Shown in pieces: positions 1 to 8,647 of a stretch of DNA of 64,000 nucleotides. Position 1 is the stretch's first letter. Each line of letters starts with the position of its first letter. Origin of the DNA: Actinomycetales bacterium (GTDB lineage: Bacteria > Actinomycetota > Actinomycetes > Actinomycetales > Actinomycetaceae); NCBI GenBank assembly GCA_015655375.1, contig JAATFD010000024.1, positions 37,910 to 101,909 of the forward strand, in the 5' to 3' direction. Below the pieces are notes generated by a model. That model had not been told where the DNA came from. It ran no database searches and saw only the letters and a list, made by a program, of their open reading frames with translations. The translations under genes and the position numbers were made by a program.

Positions 1-1
1 T

Positions 2-256
2 CCGACCTTGAATGTGACGGATCTGCGGGTGTCATCCTCGGTCAACGGGGAGCAACGACAGTCCGACACGACGGCGCACATGCTGACCCCGGTGCGCGAG
101 CTCGTGTCCTACATCTCGAAGGTGTTCACTCTGCTGCCCGGTGATCTGATCATCACGGGGACACCGGCGGGTGTCGGCCCGATCGTCGCGGGGGATCATG
201 TCGAGGTCACAGTCGAGGGCATCGGGACCCTGTCGAATCCGGTCCTGCGCCGCTGA
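2..256 (+). CDS. FAA hydrolase family protein, C-terminal fragment (cut by window start)
   Basis: Only the last ~84 codons are in the window. The sequence contains the typical C-terminal core of the fumarylacetoacetate hydrolase family (FAH / 2-hydroxyhepta-2,4-diene-1,7-dioate isomerase / acylpyruvase): a 'LLPGDLIITGTPAGVG' stretch followed by 'GDHVEVTVEGIGTLSNPV'. In this family the GTPxGVG loop lies near the metal site and the substrate is a 2,4-dioxo or acylpyruvate acid. The substrate cannot be told from this piece. The next gene starts after a 167-bp gap without any recognisable feature. Confidence 0.8.
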   Translation, partial: PTLNVTDLRVSSSVNGEQRQSDTTAHMLTPVRELVSYISKVFTLLPGDLIITGTPAGVGPIVAGDHVEVTVEGIGTLSNPVLRR

Positions 257-423
257 GACCCGCCAGCTGCGGCGAGGCGTGTCGGTGGCCCGGTCGCGGG
301 TGCTCACGGCTTCTGACTGGTGGAATCGCGTGCTGTGCCGCGCGAGAGTGGACCACGGTAGGTGTCATGACAGTAAGCTGAGTTCTCGGTAGCCTCGTCT
401 TGACCCGGCGCACAGGAGGACCC

Positions 424-1980
424 ATGAGCAGCTCTCCGCAGTCACCGTCCGCTCCGAATTCTCTGGCCGAACCCGAGCCGTCGCCGCAATCCTCGGCGCT
501 GACCATTGAGATGGTCGGCCTCGACGTCATCCCGGAGTCGGATCGCAAGGGGAAACCCTCCGACTTGTTCATGCCGTGGTTCGCAGCGAACATCTCCGTT
601 CTCGGGATCTCCTGGGGAGCGTGGGTCCTGGGCTTCGGAATCTCGTTTTGGCAGGCGGTCATTGCCTCCGTCATTGGAGTCGTCTTCTCCTTCCTCGTCT
701 GCGGCGTTATCGCGATCGCTGGCAAACGAGGATCCGCCCCGACACTGGTCCTCTCGCGTGCGGCGTTCGGCCATGACGGGAACCGGATCTCCGCTCTGAT
801 CTCATGGATTCTCACGGTCGGGTGGGAGACCTTCCTCTGCATCATGGCGGTCCAGGCCGCGGCCACGGTCATGGGTGCGCTCGGGGTGGGCAACCACGTC
901 GCCGCCCAGATCGTTGCCTTGATCCTCGTTGTCGCGATTGCGGCCGGATCCGGTGTGCTCGGCTTCGACACGATCATGCGCGTTCAGACGTGGATTACCT
1001 GGGCGACCGCGATCCTCACCGTCATCTACCTCGCCCTCGTGCTGCCGAGCGTCGACTGGTCCGTCGTCTCGGCGATCCCAGCGGGACCGACCACCGCCGT
1101 CATTGGTGCGCTGTGCATGTTGCTTGCGGGCTTCGGTTTCGGCTGGATCAACGCGGCGGCAGACTACTCCCGCTATCTTCCTCGGACGTCCTCAACCAGC
1201 GGCGTCGTGTTCTGGACGACCGTCGGATCCGCGTTGCCCACACTCGTCGTCGTCATCTCCGGGCTTCTGCTCGTGGGTTCGGATGCTGATCTGGGAGAGG
1301 CGATCAACCTCGATCCCATCGGTGCATTGACGACGATCCTGCCGACCTGGTTCCTCACCCCCTTCGCCCTCGTCGCGATCCTCGGGCTCATCGGCGGCAT
1401 CGTCATGGACATCTATTCCTCCGGCTTGTCGCTCCTGGCCACGGGTGTGCCAATTGTCCGCCCGGTTGCCACCGGGATCGACGGAACGATCATGTTGGTC
1501 GGCACGATTGCCGTCGTCTTCTTTGCTCCCGACTTCATCACGCCGTTCAACGGGTTCCTCACCACATTGGGTGTCGTCATCGCCGGGTGGGGCGGTGTAA
1601 TGATCGCCGACATCCTTCTGCGCCACGGCGACTACAACGAGCCGGACCTCTTCCGACGTCACGGCGTCTACGGGTCAGTGAACCGGGGCGCGGTCGCCTC
1701 GTTGCTCATCGCGACGATCGTGGGCTGGGGGCTGGTCGTCAATACGAACGCCTCGTGGCTGTCCTGGCAAGGTTACCTTCTCGGCCCGCTCGGCGGTCGC
1801 GAAGGAGCATGGGCGTATTCGAACATCGGCATCCTTCTGGCGATGGTGGTCGGATTCCTCGGATATCTGCTGACATCACGAGGCCGGGTTCGCGCCCAGG
1901 AGCGTCAGGGCGCACGGGCTTTCGAACAAGGACCGGCGTCCTCCCCGACGAGGACGGCTCCGTCCTCGCAAGAGAGGTGA
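424..1980 (+). CDS. NCS1-family purine/cytosine permease
   Basis: 518-aa integral membrane protein of the nucleobase:cation symporter-1 family, which takes up purines, cytosine or related bases. About 12 hydrophobic helices are visible. The N-terminal part has the family pattern 'FMPWFAANISVLGISWGAW' and a central helix pair with 'GFGWINAAADYSRYLPR', matching the NCS1 core motif that ends in DYSRY. ATG 424 is preferred over the TTG at 400 because AGGAGGA lies 3 nt upstream of it. The stop is one base before the next gene, a purine nucleoside phosphorylase, so the two form an import and phosphorolysis operon. The exact base transported is not deducible. Confidence 0.85.
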   Translation: MSSSPQSPSAPNSLAEPEPSPQSSALTIEMVGLDVIPESDRKGKPSDLFMPWFAANISVLGISWGAWVLGFGISFWQAVIASVIGVVFSFLVCGVIAIAGKRGSAPTLVLSRAAFGHDGNRISALISWILTVGWETFLCIMAVQAAATVMGALGVGNHVAAQIVALILVVAIAAGSGVLGFDTIMRVQTWITWATAILTVIYLALVLPSVDWSVVSAIPAGPTTAVIGALCMLLAGFGFGWINAAADYSRYLPRTSSTSGVVFWTTVGSALPTLVVVISGLLLVGSDADLGEAINLDPIGALTTILPTWFLTPFALVAILGLIGGIVMDIYSSGLSLLATGVPIVRPVATGIDGTIMLVGTIAVVFFAPDFITPFNGFLTTLGVVIAGWGGVMIADILLRHGDYNEPDLFRRHGVYGSVNRGAVASLLIATIVGWGLVVNTNASWLSWQGYLLGPLGGREGAWAYSNIGILLAMVVGFLGYLLTSRGRVRAQERQGARAFEQGPASSPTRTAPSSQER

Positions 1981-1981
1981 G

Positions 1982-2803
1982 ATGGCGATGACGCCGGACG
2001 AGTTCCCCATGGCCCTCATCAGTGAGGAACAGCGCCGCGCGGCCCACTTCATCGCCGAGGCGACCGAAGCGGATCGCCATGACGCGGTTGTCGTGCTCGG
2101 ATCAGGGTTGGCGGAGTCACTGGACGGTTCCGGCAGCGACGCCGGGTGGGGCGAACCGGTCGCCCGGTTCGCTCTCTCGGACGTGCCCGGGGTGGGGGAA
2201 CCCGTTGCCGATGGCCACGTTGACGAGGTCCGCTCCTACGACTGGAACGGCCGGCGCGTCCTCGTCGCGCTCGGACGCACGCATCTCTACGAGGGTGTGT
2301 CGGCCGCGCGCGTCACGGCCTTCGTGCGGGCGTGTGCGGTGAGCGGGGTCGCTCGGGCGATCCTCTGCAATGCGAACGGATGCCTGCGCGACTGGGAGCT
2401 CGGGGACGTGATGGTCATCGAGGACCACCTGAACTTCTCGGGGACTTCTCCCTTCGACGGCACGGTCTTCCTCGACACCACCCACGTGTGGGACCCGGTG
2501 CTGACCGGCGCTCTGGGCACGGTCTGCCAACGTCGGGGAACCTATGCGATCCTCCCGGGGCCCGAGTACCAGACCCGCGCAGAGACCCGGTGGCTGGCTT
2601 CCACGGGAGCGGACTGCGTCGGGATGTCGACCGTCATGGAAGCGCTGAGTCTGCATGCACTCGGTGTTCGGGTGTGCGGGATGAGCGTCGTCTCCGACCT
2701 GTCCTTCGCGACAGCGCCGATCGATCCCAGCGTGGTCGTCGAGGCCGCCGCGCGCGCCGGATCGGACGTGCGCCGGGGGATCGAGGCCGTGCTCGCGGTG
2801 TGA
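1982..2803 (+). CDS. Purine nucleoside phosphorylase (trimeric class)
   Basis: 273-aa cytosolic enzyme that splits purine nucleosides with phosphate to base plus ribose-1-phosphate. Family signatures in order: 'VVVLGSGLAESL' (phosphate loop), 'GRTHLYEG', 'NANGCLRDWELGD', 'LPGPEYQTRAE' and 'CVGMSTVMEA'. It follows the NCS1 permease by one base, with an RBS (GAGAGGTGAG) inside the end of the permease gene, so the two are co-transcribed. One oddity: the purine-recognition position, usually Thr-Asn in 6-oxopurine-specific enzymes, reads 'VVSDLS' here, with Asp as in methylthioadenosine phosphorylases. The enzyme may therefore accept 6-aminopurines. This is inferred from a by-eye alignment. Confidence 0.85.
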   Translation: MAMTPDEFPMALISEEQRRAAHFIAEATEADRHDAVVVLGSGLAESLDGSGSDAGWGEPVARFALSDVPGVGEPVADGHVDEVRSYDWNGRRVLVALGRTHLYEGVSAARVTAFVRACAVSGVARAILCNANGCLRDWELGDVMVIEDHLNFSGTSPFDGTVFLDTTHVWDPVLTGALGTVCQRRGTYAILPGPEYQTRAETRWLASTGADCVGMSTVMEALSLHALGVRVCGMSVVSDLSFATAPIDPSVVVEAAARAGSDVRRGIEAVLAV

Positions 2804-2807
2804 ACCC

Positions 2808-3983
2808 TCACCGAGGGAGCACGCCGAGGACGCTCTCGATGATCCGCGAGGTCACATCGTTGCTGCACGCGAGATTGAAGCGCGCCCATTGCTCGTACCC
2901 GGTGCCCAGTGTGACGCCGGCATTTGTGGCGACGTGGGCGCGTTCGCGCAGCACCGCTGCGGGTGAGGGCTCCAGGGGGACCGCCCCGAATCCCCACCAG
3001 GTCAGGTAGGTCGCTTGCGGGCGCGTGAAGTCGACGGGGGTTCCCGCCAGCGCGTCCTCGACAAGGTCGACGTTGGCGCGGACATCAGAGAGCACCTCGC
3101 GTTGCCAGGAATCATCGTGGGTGAAGGCTGTGATCGCGCCGAGAGCACCGATCGTCGATGCGCCGTGGGCCACCTCGGAGCCGAACTCGTCCCAACGCTG
3201 CCGCAGAGCCTCGTCGGGCAGGATGACCTGGGCGCAGGGAAGACCGGCGATGTTCCAGCCTTTGGATGCGGCGGTCGCGGTGACAGTGCGGGCCGCGAAC
3301 TCCGGTCCGAGTCGCGCGTAGGAGATGAAGGCGCTGGAGTCGTCGAAGACCAGGGGAGCGTGGATCTCATCGGAGAAGAGCAGCGCGTCGTAGTCGGAAA
3401 CGACTGCGTGGACGGCGCGTAGTTCCTCCGCGGAGAGGACGCGGCCGGTGGGGTTCCACGGATTGCAGAGGATGAGGAGACCCGCACCCTCCTCGAATGC
3501 AGCGCGAATCCCGTCGAGGTCAAGCTCCCAGCCGCGGCCGTGCGCGGCCTCTCCGTGGAGGGACGGGACCTCGATGACCGGGTGGCCGAGTTCGCCCGGC
3601 ATCGTCAGGAATGGCATGTAGTTGGGCGTGGGAACGATGATGGGGGCGCCCGGGCGCACGAGGTGGGAGATCGTCGCGCGCAGTGCGAGCAGGACTGACT
3701 CCGCCAAGCGGATGTGGGCCGGGTCGAGCTCCCAGCCGAATCGACATCGCTCGAACTGAGCGAGCGCCTCGCTGACGTGCTCGGCGAGCCACGTGGGCTG
3801 GTAGCCGAGCAGGCCGTCGTCGATGGCGGATTTCATCGTGTCAGCGACCTGTGGGTCCGTTCCGAAATCCATCTCCGCGACCCACGCGCCGATCGTGGGT
3901 GATCCGTCCTTCGCCCTGATGCCGGTCCACTTGAGGCCACCGATTCGGCGGAGTTGGTCGTCGGTGAAGGTTCGGGTCGTCAT
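2808..3983 (-). CDS. MalY/PatB-type PLP-dependent C-S lyase (cystathionine beta-lyase-like)
   Basis: 391-aa fold-type I aminotransferase-family protein. Visible features are 'AWVAEMDFGTDP' near the N-terminus (the WVAxMDF signature of MalY/PatB), 'LLILCNPWNPTGRV', 'ALLFSDEIHAPLVF' (PLP aspartate) and the PLP lysine in 'TATAASKGWNIAGL'. Members cleave cystathionine and other cysteine S-conjugates to pyruvate, ammonia and a thiol; some also act as regulators. ATG 3983 is chosen rather than 4028 because ACAGGAGC precedes it at good spacing and 'TFTDDQLRRIGGLKW' begins the conserved region. The gene converges on the nucleoside operon, with 4 bp between the stops. Confidence 0.85.
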   Translation of the reverse strand: MTTRTFTDDQLRRIGGLKWTGIRAKDGSPTIGAWVAEMDFGTDPQVADTMKSAIDDGLLGYQPTWLAEHVSEALAQFERCRFGWELDPAHIRLAESVLLALRATISHLVRPGAPIIVPTPNYMPFLTMPGELGHPVIEVPSLHGEAAHGRGWELDLDGIRAAFEEGAGLLILCNPWNPTGRVLSAEELRAVHAVVSDYDALLFSDEIHAPLVFDDSSAFISYARLGPEFAARTVTATAASKGWNIAGLPCAQVILPDEALRQRWDEFGSEVAHGASTIGALGAITAFTHDDSWQREVLSDVRANVDLVEDALAGTPVDFTRPQATYLTWWGFGAVPLEPSPAAVLRERAHVATNAGVTLGTGYEQWARFNLACSNDVTSRIIESVLGVLPR

Positions 3984-4149
3984 GGCTGCTCCTGTCCGGT
4001 GTGGGTCTGGAGCACACGCTACCGCCAAGGGTGGGCGAGTAGACGGACGACGTCACTGTGTGAGTCTGTGCGTCGGGCGTGGAGTGGAAGCGGCGTGATA
4101 GGACCTGTGATGCGTGTCATATCTCGAGAGATCTGCAATTCATAGATCG

Positions 4150-4161
4150 TATAGGATATAT
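4150..4161. promoter_or_regulatory. Operator-like site TATAGGATATAT upstream of the TIM-barrel/dehydrogenase operon
   Basis: TATAGGATATAT lies 37 bp upstream of the chosen ATG. Its exact reverse complement, ATATATCCTATA, occurs in front of lerK at 14629-14640. AT-rich near-palindromes of this kind are typical targets of FCD-class GntR regulators, and two GntR genes lie between the two copies. Confidence 0.55.
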
Positions 4162-4198
4162 GTTTGGAGCACGCAAGGACGCGAACGAGGAGGAATTC

Positions 4199-5116
4199 AT
4201 GTACACGGTTGAGGATTGGCCGATCGCCTGCAAGGTGAACTTTGGTTCTCTTGCCGAGGACGGCACGCCCATCGCCGACGCGCCTCGAGCAGTGTGGCGA
4301 GACCAGCTGCAACAGATCGCAGAACTCGGATTTACGCACATCGACCCAATGGACGACTGGATCCCCATCGCGGACCTGAGCGAGAAGCGACTTTCGGAAT
4401 ACCGTGATCTTCTGGACGAAGTGGGCCTGAAGACAGCCGCCATCTCGATTGGGCGCAACAGTGTGGTCGACGTCGAGAACGGCGAAAAGAATGTCGCAAC
4501 GATTCACCGGACCATCGATCGGGCGGCGGAGCTCGGGGCAACGATCGTCAACATCGGCTTTCTGCAGGCTCTGACGCCCGCTCAGAAGAAGGCCCTGTGG
4601 TTCTGGCTGGCGGACGGACATCATGACGATCCTGCCTTGCGCGGATTGGCGATAGAACGGGTGCGAGACCTGGCCGACCATGCGCAAAGAGTAGGACTGG
4701 GGATCAGCCTCGAGATCTACGAGGACACTTACATCGGTACTGCGGACGATGCGGTCGCCTTTCTGAAGGATGTCGATCATCCGGCAGTGGGGATCAATCC
4801 GGATATCGGCAACCTCATCCGACTGCACCGGCCGATACCGACCTATCAGGAGATGTACGCGAAGGTGCTGCCGTATGCGAACTACTGGCACATCAAGAAC
4901 TACATCCGTGACGAAGACCCGGCAACGGGGAGCTACATGTCGGCACCGGTTCCCTTGAAGTACGGGGTCGTCAATTACCGCGAGGTCATCCGGCGTGCGT
5001 TGGCTCTGGGCTACTCCGGACCGTTCATGACTGAGCATTACGGGTCCGACTGGCTCGGCGTCGGAGCGGAAAACGCTCAGTACATTCGAGACGTGCTTCG
5101 GTCTTCACTTGCGTGA
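4199..5116 (+). CDS. Sugar phosphate isomerase/epimerase family TIM-barrel protein
   Basis: 305-aa protein of the AP-endonuclease-2/xylose-isomerase-like TIM-barrel superfamily. Metal ligand positions are visible as Glu in 'GISLEIYED', Asp in 'VGINPDIGN', His in 'NYWHIKNY' and Glu in 'FMTEHYGSD'. The family includes isomerases, epimerases and the 3-oxo-isoapionate decarboxylase OiaC. ATG 4199 is chosen over 4079 because GAGGAGGAATTC precedes it and the operator lies between the two candidate starts. It heads an operon with a 3-hydroxyacid dehydrogenase and an MFS permease. With a dehydrogenase making a 3-oxo acid, a decarboxylase or isomerase role is plausible, but the substrate is unknown. 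Confidence 0.75.
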   Translation: MYTVEDWPIACKVNFGSLAEDGTPIADAPRAVWRDQLQQIAELGFTHIDPMDDWIPIADLSEKRLSEYRDLLDEVGLKTAAISIGRNSVVDVENGEKNVATIHRTIDRAAELGATIVNIGFLQALTPAQKKALWFWLADGHHDDPALRGLAIERVRDLADHAQRVGLGISLEIYEDTYIGTADDAVAFLKDVDHPAVGINPDIGNLIRLHRPIPTYQEMYAKVLPYANYWHIKNYIRDEDPATGSYMSAPVPLKYGVVNYREVIRRALALGYSGPFMTEHYGSDWLGVGAENAQYIRDVLRSSLA

Positions 5117-5173
5117 TCGCGTTCGAGACCATCAACAACGAGGCTGTTTCAGCCTTCTCAACGAGGAGAGAAC

Positions 5174-6163
5174 ATGACCAAAGAAATCTCGAGAGTCGCC
5201 GTTGTCGGGGCGGGGTACATGGGCGGAGGTATCGCGCAGTCTCTCGCGCTGGGGGGATATTCCGTCATGATCGCGGACGCTGACGAGGCGAAGACGAAGG
5301 AATCCCTCAAACGGCTTCTGAAAGAGGCGCAAGAATTTGAGGACCAAGGTCTCTATCCCAAAGGGGCGACTCGGCAGATCTCGAAAGGTCTGACCGACGG
5401 AGGCACGATTGAGAACGCAGTCGCAGATGCAGACTTTGTTGAAGAAGCAGTCTTCGAGCTTCCAGACGTGAAGAAAGATGTTCTGTCCAGAATCTCCTCA
5501 GCGGCCCCCGACTATGCGATTATCGGGACCAATACCTCAACGATCCCGGTTCACATCCTCGAGCCTGCCGTCAAGAATCCGGAGCGATTTCTCACCGTAC
5601 ACTTCTCGAATCCCGCGCCCTTCATTCCGGGTGTCGAGCTTGTGGCCAGCAAGGAGACGAGCGCGGAGGCCGTCTCCACCGTGAAGGGAATTCTTGAACG
5701 TTGTGGTCGTTTGGGCGCGCAGGTGGCGGACACCCCCGGCATGGTGCTGAATCGGCTCCAGTATGCTCTTCTCAAAGAGGCCTGCAACGTTGTCGAAGAG
5801 GGCGTGGCCACGATGGAGGACGTTGACATCATCGTGCGCACGACCTTTGGGTTCAGGTTGGGATTCTTTGGCCCGTTTGCAATTGCTGACCAAGCTGGTC
5901 TGGATGTCTATGTCAATTGCTTCAAGACGTTTGAGAGCGCTTATGGCGAGCGCTTGAAAACGCCTCAGCTTCTCGTTGATGCAGTTGAATCCGGGCGACT
6001 CGGGATCAAGAACGGGAAAGGCCTCACCGGAGACTTTGACGAGAGCGAGAAGCAAGAACTGATCGCTTACCGGAACGAGGCCTACGCAAAGATGCGGGAT
6101 CTTGTTCATGAAATGGGTCCTGCTCCAGCGGGATCTCGGTTTTCCAGCACGACGAGCGAGTGA
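5174..6163 (+). CDS. 3-hydroxyacyl-CoA dehydrogenase-family oxidoreductase (L-gulonate 3-dehydrogenase-like)
   Basis: 329-aa NAD-dependent dehydrogenase. The Rossmann motif 'VVGAGYMGGGIAQSLA' is at residues 8-23, the catalytic-histidine motif 'TVHFSNPAPFIPGVEL' near residue 140, and a helical C-terminal domain starts at 'DTPGMVLNRLQYALLKEA'. There is no hydratase domain and no CoA-pathway gene nearby, so it resembles the sugar-acid branch (L-gulonate 3-dehydrogenase/lambda-crystallin, L-carnitine dehydrogenase) rather than beta-oxidation. The product would be a 3-oxo acid. It follows the TIM-barrel gene by 57 bp, has an RBS (GAGGAGAGAAC), and is followed by a strong hairpin. Base composition is lower in GC than in the core genes. 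Confidence 0.75.
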   Translation: MTKEISRVAVVGAGYMGGGIAQSLALGGYSVMIADADEAKTKESLKRLLKEAQEFEDQGLYPKGATRQISKGLTDGGTIENAVADADFVEEAVFELPDVKKDVLSRISSAAPDYAIIGTNTSTIPVHILEPAVKNPERFLTVHFSNPAPFIPGVELVASKETSAEAVSTVKGILERCGRLGAQVADTPGMVLNRLQYALLKEACNVVEEGVATMEDVDIIVRTTFGFRLGFFGPFAIADQAGLDVYVNCFKTFESAYGERLKTPQLLVDAVESGRLGIKNGKGLTGDFDESEKQELIAYRNEAYAKMRDLVHEMGPAPAGSRFSSTTSE

Positions 6164-6169
6164 TTGGTC

Positions 6170-6208
6170 GGTGGCGGGAACCAATGTCGGTTCCTGCCAC
6201 CTGTTTTT
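6170..6208 (+). terminator. Rho-independent terminator after the dehydrogenase gene
   Basis: Stem GGTGGCGGGAACC / GGTTCCTGCCACC (13 bp with one G-T pair), 6-nt loop, then TGTTTTT. It lies 6 bp after the dehydrogenase stop and only 30 bp before the MFS start, so it probably lowers read-through into the transporter rather than ending the operon completely. It also argues against the upstream MFS start in the ORF track. Confidence 0.8.
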
Positions 6209-6238
6209 GACTTGAAAAAGTATATTCAGGGGGTCAAT

Positions 6239-7576
6239 GTGGACTCAAAGCATGTGGTCGTCAATGAGAACGATCTGGTGAAGAAGATTACCCACCATAT
6301 CGTTCCACTCGTCATGGTCCTGTACACGGTTGCGTATGTCGACAGGTCTGTCATTGGATTCGCAAAACTTGAAATGGGCGCGGATGTTGGTCTTTCTGAC
6401 ACCGCCTATGGATTAGGGGCGGGGCTTTTCTTCCTCGGATACTTCCTGTTCGAGGTTCCGTCAAGCTGGGTCATGCCGAAATTTGGCCCTCGTAAATGGT
6501 TCACAAGGATCTTGGTCACGTGGGGCCTTGTGACCATGGCAATGGCATTGACACGAAATTCTGGAATGTTCTATGTTCTTCGATTTGCATTGGGAGTGGC
6601 GGAAGCCGGATTCTATCCAGGAATCCTCTACTACCTCACGCTTTGGTACCCGCAGCGTCATCGGACGAAGGCAACGGGCACGTTCGTCCTTGCCCAAGTT
6701 CTGGCGTTCCTCATCATGAGCCCGATTGCCGGCTGGATGCTCGGTGTCAATTGGTTCGGCCTCAGAGGATGGCACTGGATGTTCATCCTGTGCGGTGCTG
6801 TTGCGGTGCTGTCAGGAATACCAACACTGCTCTTGCTGAGGGATTCTCCGCGCGATGCGAAATGGATCAGTGATTCCGAGGCTGAATGGATTGAGAACGA
6901 GCTTGAGAAGGACAAAAAAGAACTCGGTCAGGTTGAACATGCGAATTCTCTGGCAGCCCTGGGCTCGAAGTACGTCTGGGGATTTGCCCTGTTGTTCTTC
7001 CCGTCCACGGTCGGTGTCTATGGGCTGAGCTTCTGGTTGCCGTCGGTGGTCAGCCGGTTCTCGCCGAGCGACGTGGTGACCGGTTGGCTCTCTGCGATCC
7101 CCTACGTGTTCGGCTTCATCGGAATCCTGGTGACTTCTCGATGGGCGAGCACGTTCAAGGAGAATTGGATCCCGCTTTCGGTGATATTCGTTGGAGCTGC
7201 GGTGGGTGTGGGCTTGGCGGGCGTCGTCTCGGCGCCGATCGCACAACTCTCTGCAATGTCGTTGGCGGCATTTTGCGTCTACTCGATCTCCGGAATATTC
7301 TGGTCTCTTCCAGAGCGGTATCTTGTTGGTGGGAGCGCGGCTGTGGGAATTGCGTTCATCAACTCATTCGGAAACATTGGGGGCTTTGTCGGGCCCTATG
7401 CGGTGGGAGCGATATCTGATGCAACTGGTTCGCCGCAGAATGGAATGTACATGCTCGCGCTTGTCCTTGTGATTGGCGCTGCGGGAACCTTTGTCCTCAA
7501 ACGTGTGTGGGGTGGAAAGAACCCCGTGTCGATCGAGTTCAAGGACGGAGACCTGACTCTGGAAAAGACCTCCTGA
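6239..7576 (+). CDS. MFS transporter, anion:cation symporter (ACS)-like
   Basis: 445-aa, ~12-helix major facilitator. The N-terminal helix 'VPLVMVLYTVAYVDRSVIGFA' and 'FFLGYFLFEVPSSWVMPKFG' are typical of the ACS family, which carries organic and sugar acids such as tartrate, galactarate or 4-hydroxyphenylacetate. GTG 6239 is chosen because AGGGGG lies just upstream and the ORF-track start (6164) would place a terminator hairpin inside the coding region. Its position behind a sugar-acid dehydrogenase suggests import of that enzyme's substrate. The substrate is not known. Confidence 0.8.
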   Translation: MDSKHVVVNENDLVKKITHHIVPLVMVLYTVAYVDRSVIGFAKLEMGADVGLSDTAYGLGAGLFFLGYFLFEVPSSWVMPKFGPRKWFTRILVTWGLVTMAMALTRNSGMFYVLRFALGVAEAGFYPGILYYLTLWYPQRHRTKATGTFVLAQVLAFLIMSPIAGWMLGVNWFGLRGWHWMFILCGAVAVLSGIPTLLLLRDSPRDAKWISDSEAEWIENELEKDKKELGQVEHANSLAALGSKYVWGFALLFFPSTVGVYGLSFWLPSVVSRFSPSDVVTGWLSAIPYVFGFIGILVTSRWASTFKENWIPLSVIFVGAAVGVGLAGVVSAPIAQLSAMSLAAFCVYSISGIFWSLPERYLVGGSAAVGIAFINSFGNIGGFVGPYAVGAISDATGSPQNGMYMLALVLVIGAAGTFVLKRVWGGKNPVSIEFKDGDLTLEKTS

Positions 7577-7600
7577 AGGGTATGGATGACTTCGGGAGCT

Positions 7601-7634
7601 GGTGGGGTCGGATCCGAGGGGGTCCGACCCCACC
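7601..7634. terminator. Bidirectional hairpin terminator between convergent genes
   Basis: Perfect 12-bp stem GGTGGGGTCGGA / TCCGACCCCACC with a 10-nt loop in the 113-bp gap between the MFS stop and the convergent GntR stop. The U-tract is weak, as is common in actinobacteria. Confidence 0.75.
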
Positions 7635-7689
7635 AATTGTCTTCGGGCCCTTGTTCAGGCGGCTCCCGGGAGACCGGGGCGGATGTTCG

Positions 7690-8454
7690 TCAGGTGGTCT
7701 GTTCTCGGGTGCCCGAGTGGATCGGAATTCCTCGAGTGTCGCTCGGCCCCGATCTGAATGCTGAACGGGAGCCCACGTTGGCCAGGTGGTAGTACATCTG
7801 GGAGACCGCCATGTCTGAGTCGTTGTTACGGACGGCGAGCAGGATGCGCTCGTGTTCGTCGACGGCTATCGGAGCATCGGTGGTACCCAGTCCGGTTGTC
7901 TGGCGCATGCGGTGGACGCTGAATGACAGTGAATTGACAGAGCGCTCGATGTATCGATTTCCGCAATGGTCCAGAATCGCTTGGTGGAATGACCAGTCTT
8001 CTTCGAAATAGCGACGCAGGTTCTCGTGTGTGAGTCCGCTCTGCGGTTCGGACACAGCGCGTGCGGCTTCTTGGTGTCGCGCGAAGGCCTCTTCGAGGTC
8101 GGGAAGAAGCTGGTCGACGTTCTTCATTGCACGTTCGATGGCGCCGGTCTCGAGCACCAGACGGGCATCGGCAAGTTCTGCCATCTGCTCGGGCGTCATC
8201 AGGGGGGAGACACGGTATCCGCGGCGAGCGGATCGTCGGACCAAGCCTGTGTGTTCAAGGCGCGCGAGCGCCTCTCGGATCGGAGTCGGTGACACTCCCA
8301 GTGATCGGGCGAGCCCGTCGATGGCGAGGGGCGAGCCAGGCTTCAATTCCCCCCACGTGAGCATGTCGAGCAACACGTCATAGACGTCGTCGGGCAGTGC
8401 TCGGGACCGGATGGGTCCGAGGGCCACGGCTTGGTCGATGGCTTGCTTGGTCAC
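7690..8454 (-). CDS. GntR-family regulator, FCD subclass (A)
   Basis: 254-aa transcription factor. The N-terminal winged helix (~residues 20-85) includes 'GSPLAIDGLARSLGVSPTPIREAL', followed by an FCD effector domain with helices around 'EDWSFHQAILDHCGNRYIE' and 'DEHERILLAVRNND', where metal-binding Asp/His residues normally sit. Such regulators sense sugar acids or other carboxylates. GTG 8454 is the only usable start because an in-frame TAG lies four codons upstream. TAGCAT followed by 6 nt and the GTG suggests a leaderless transcript. It is transcribed divergently from a second GntR gene and is a candidate reader of the TATAGGATATAT sites. Confidence 0.85.
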   Translation of the reverse strand: MTKQAIDQAVALGPIRSRALPDDVYDVLLDMLTWGELKPGSPLAIDGLARSLGVSPTPIREALARLEHTGLVRRSARRGYRVSPLMTPEQMAELADARLVLETGAIERAMKNVDQLLPDLEEAFARHQEAARAVSEPQSGLTHENLRRYFEEDWSFHQAILDHCGNRYIERSVNSLSFSVHRMRQTTGLGTTDAPIAVDEHERILLAVRNNDSDMAVSQMYYHLANVGSRSAFRSGPSDTRGIPIHSGTREQTT

Positions 8455-8460
8455 TCCCTG

Positions 8461-8466
8461 ATGCTA
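8461..8466 (-). promoter_or_regulatory. Leaderless -10 box (TAGCAT) of the GntR-A gene
   Basis: TAGCAT on the minus strand, exactly 6 nt before the GTG start, matching the TAnnnT-N6-9-start pattern seen at several other genes in the window. Confidence 0.5.
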
Positions 8467-8569
8467 GCCGCAATCCCTTGCCCTTCGGGGCTGGTGGGTA
8501 CCGGGGCAGGAGACTTCTTGGTGCAGTGCGGTGCTCTCGGCGTCGCGGAGGTGGATAACCGGGCGAGGA

Positions 8570-8588
8570 GGTCAACCGTCCGGTGTCC
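8570..8588. promoter_or_regulatory. Degenerate GntR-type operator upstream of GntR-B
   Basis: GGTCAACCGTCCGGTGTCC contains one exact half (GGTCAACC) of the palindrome at 9534-9557 and a weaker second half. It lies ~72 bp upstream of the GntR-B start and could mediate autoregulation. Confidence 0.35.
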
Positions 8589-8647
8589 CTTGGGCGGCTG
8601 TCGGGCGAACGTCAGAGTGGCCCCGTGAGTTCGGGTGAATGTTCGCA

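Noticed and set aside
6164-6238. Upstream start for the ACS-type MFS gene
   Set aside because: It would translate through a strong terminator hairpin; a GTG with AGGGGG lies just downstream.
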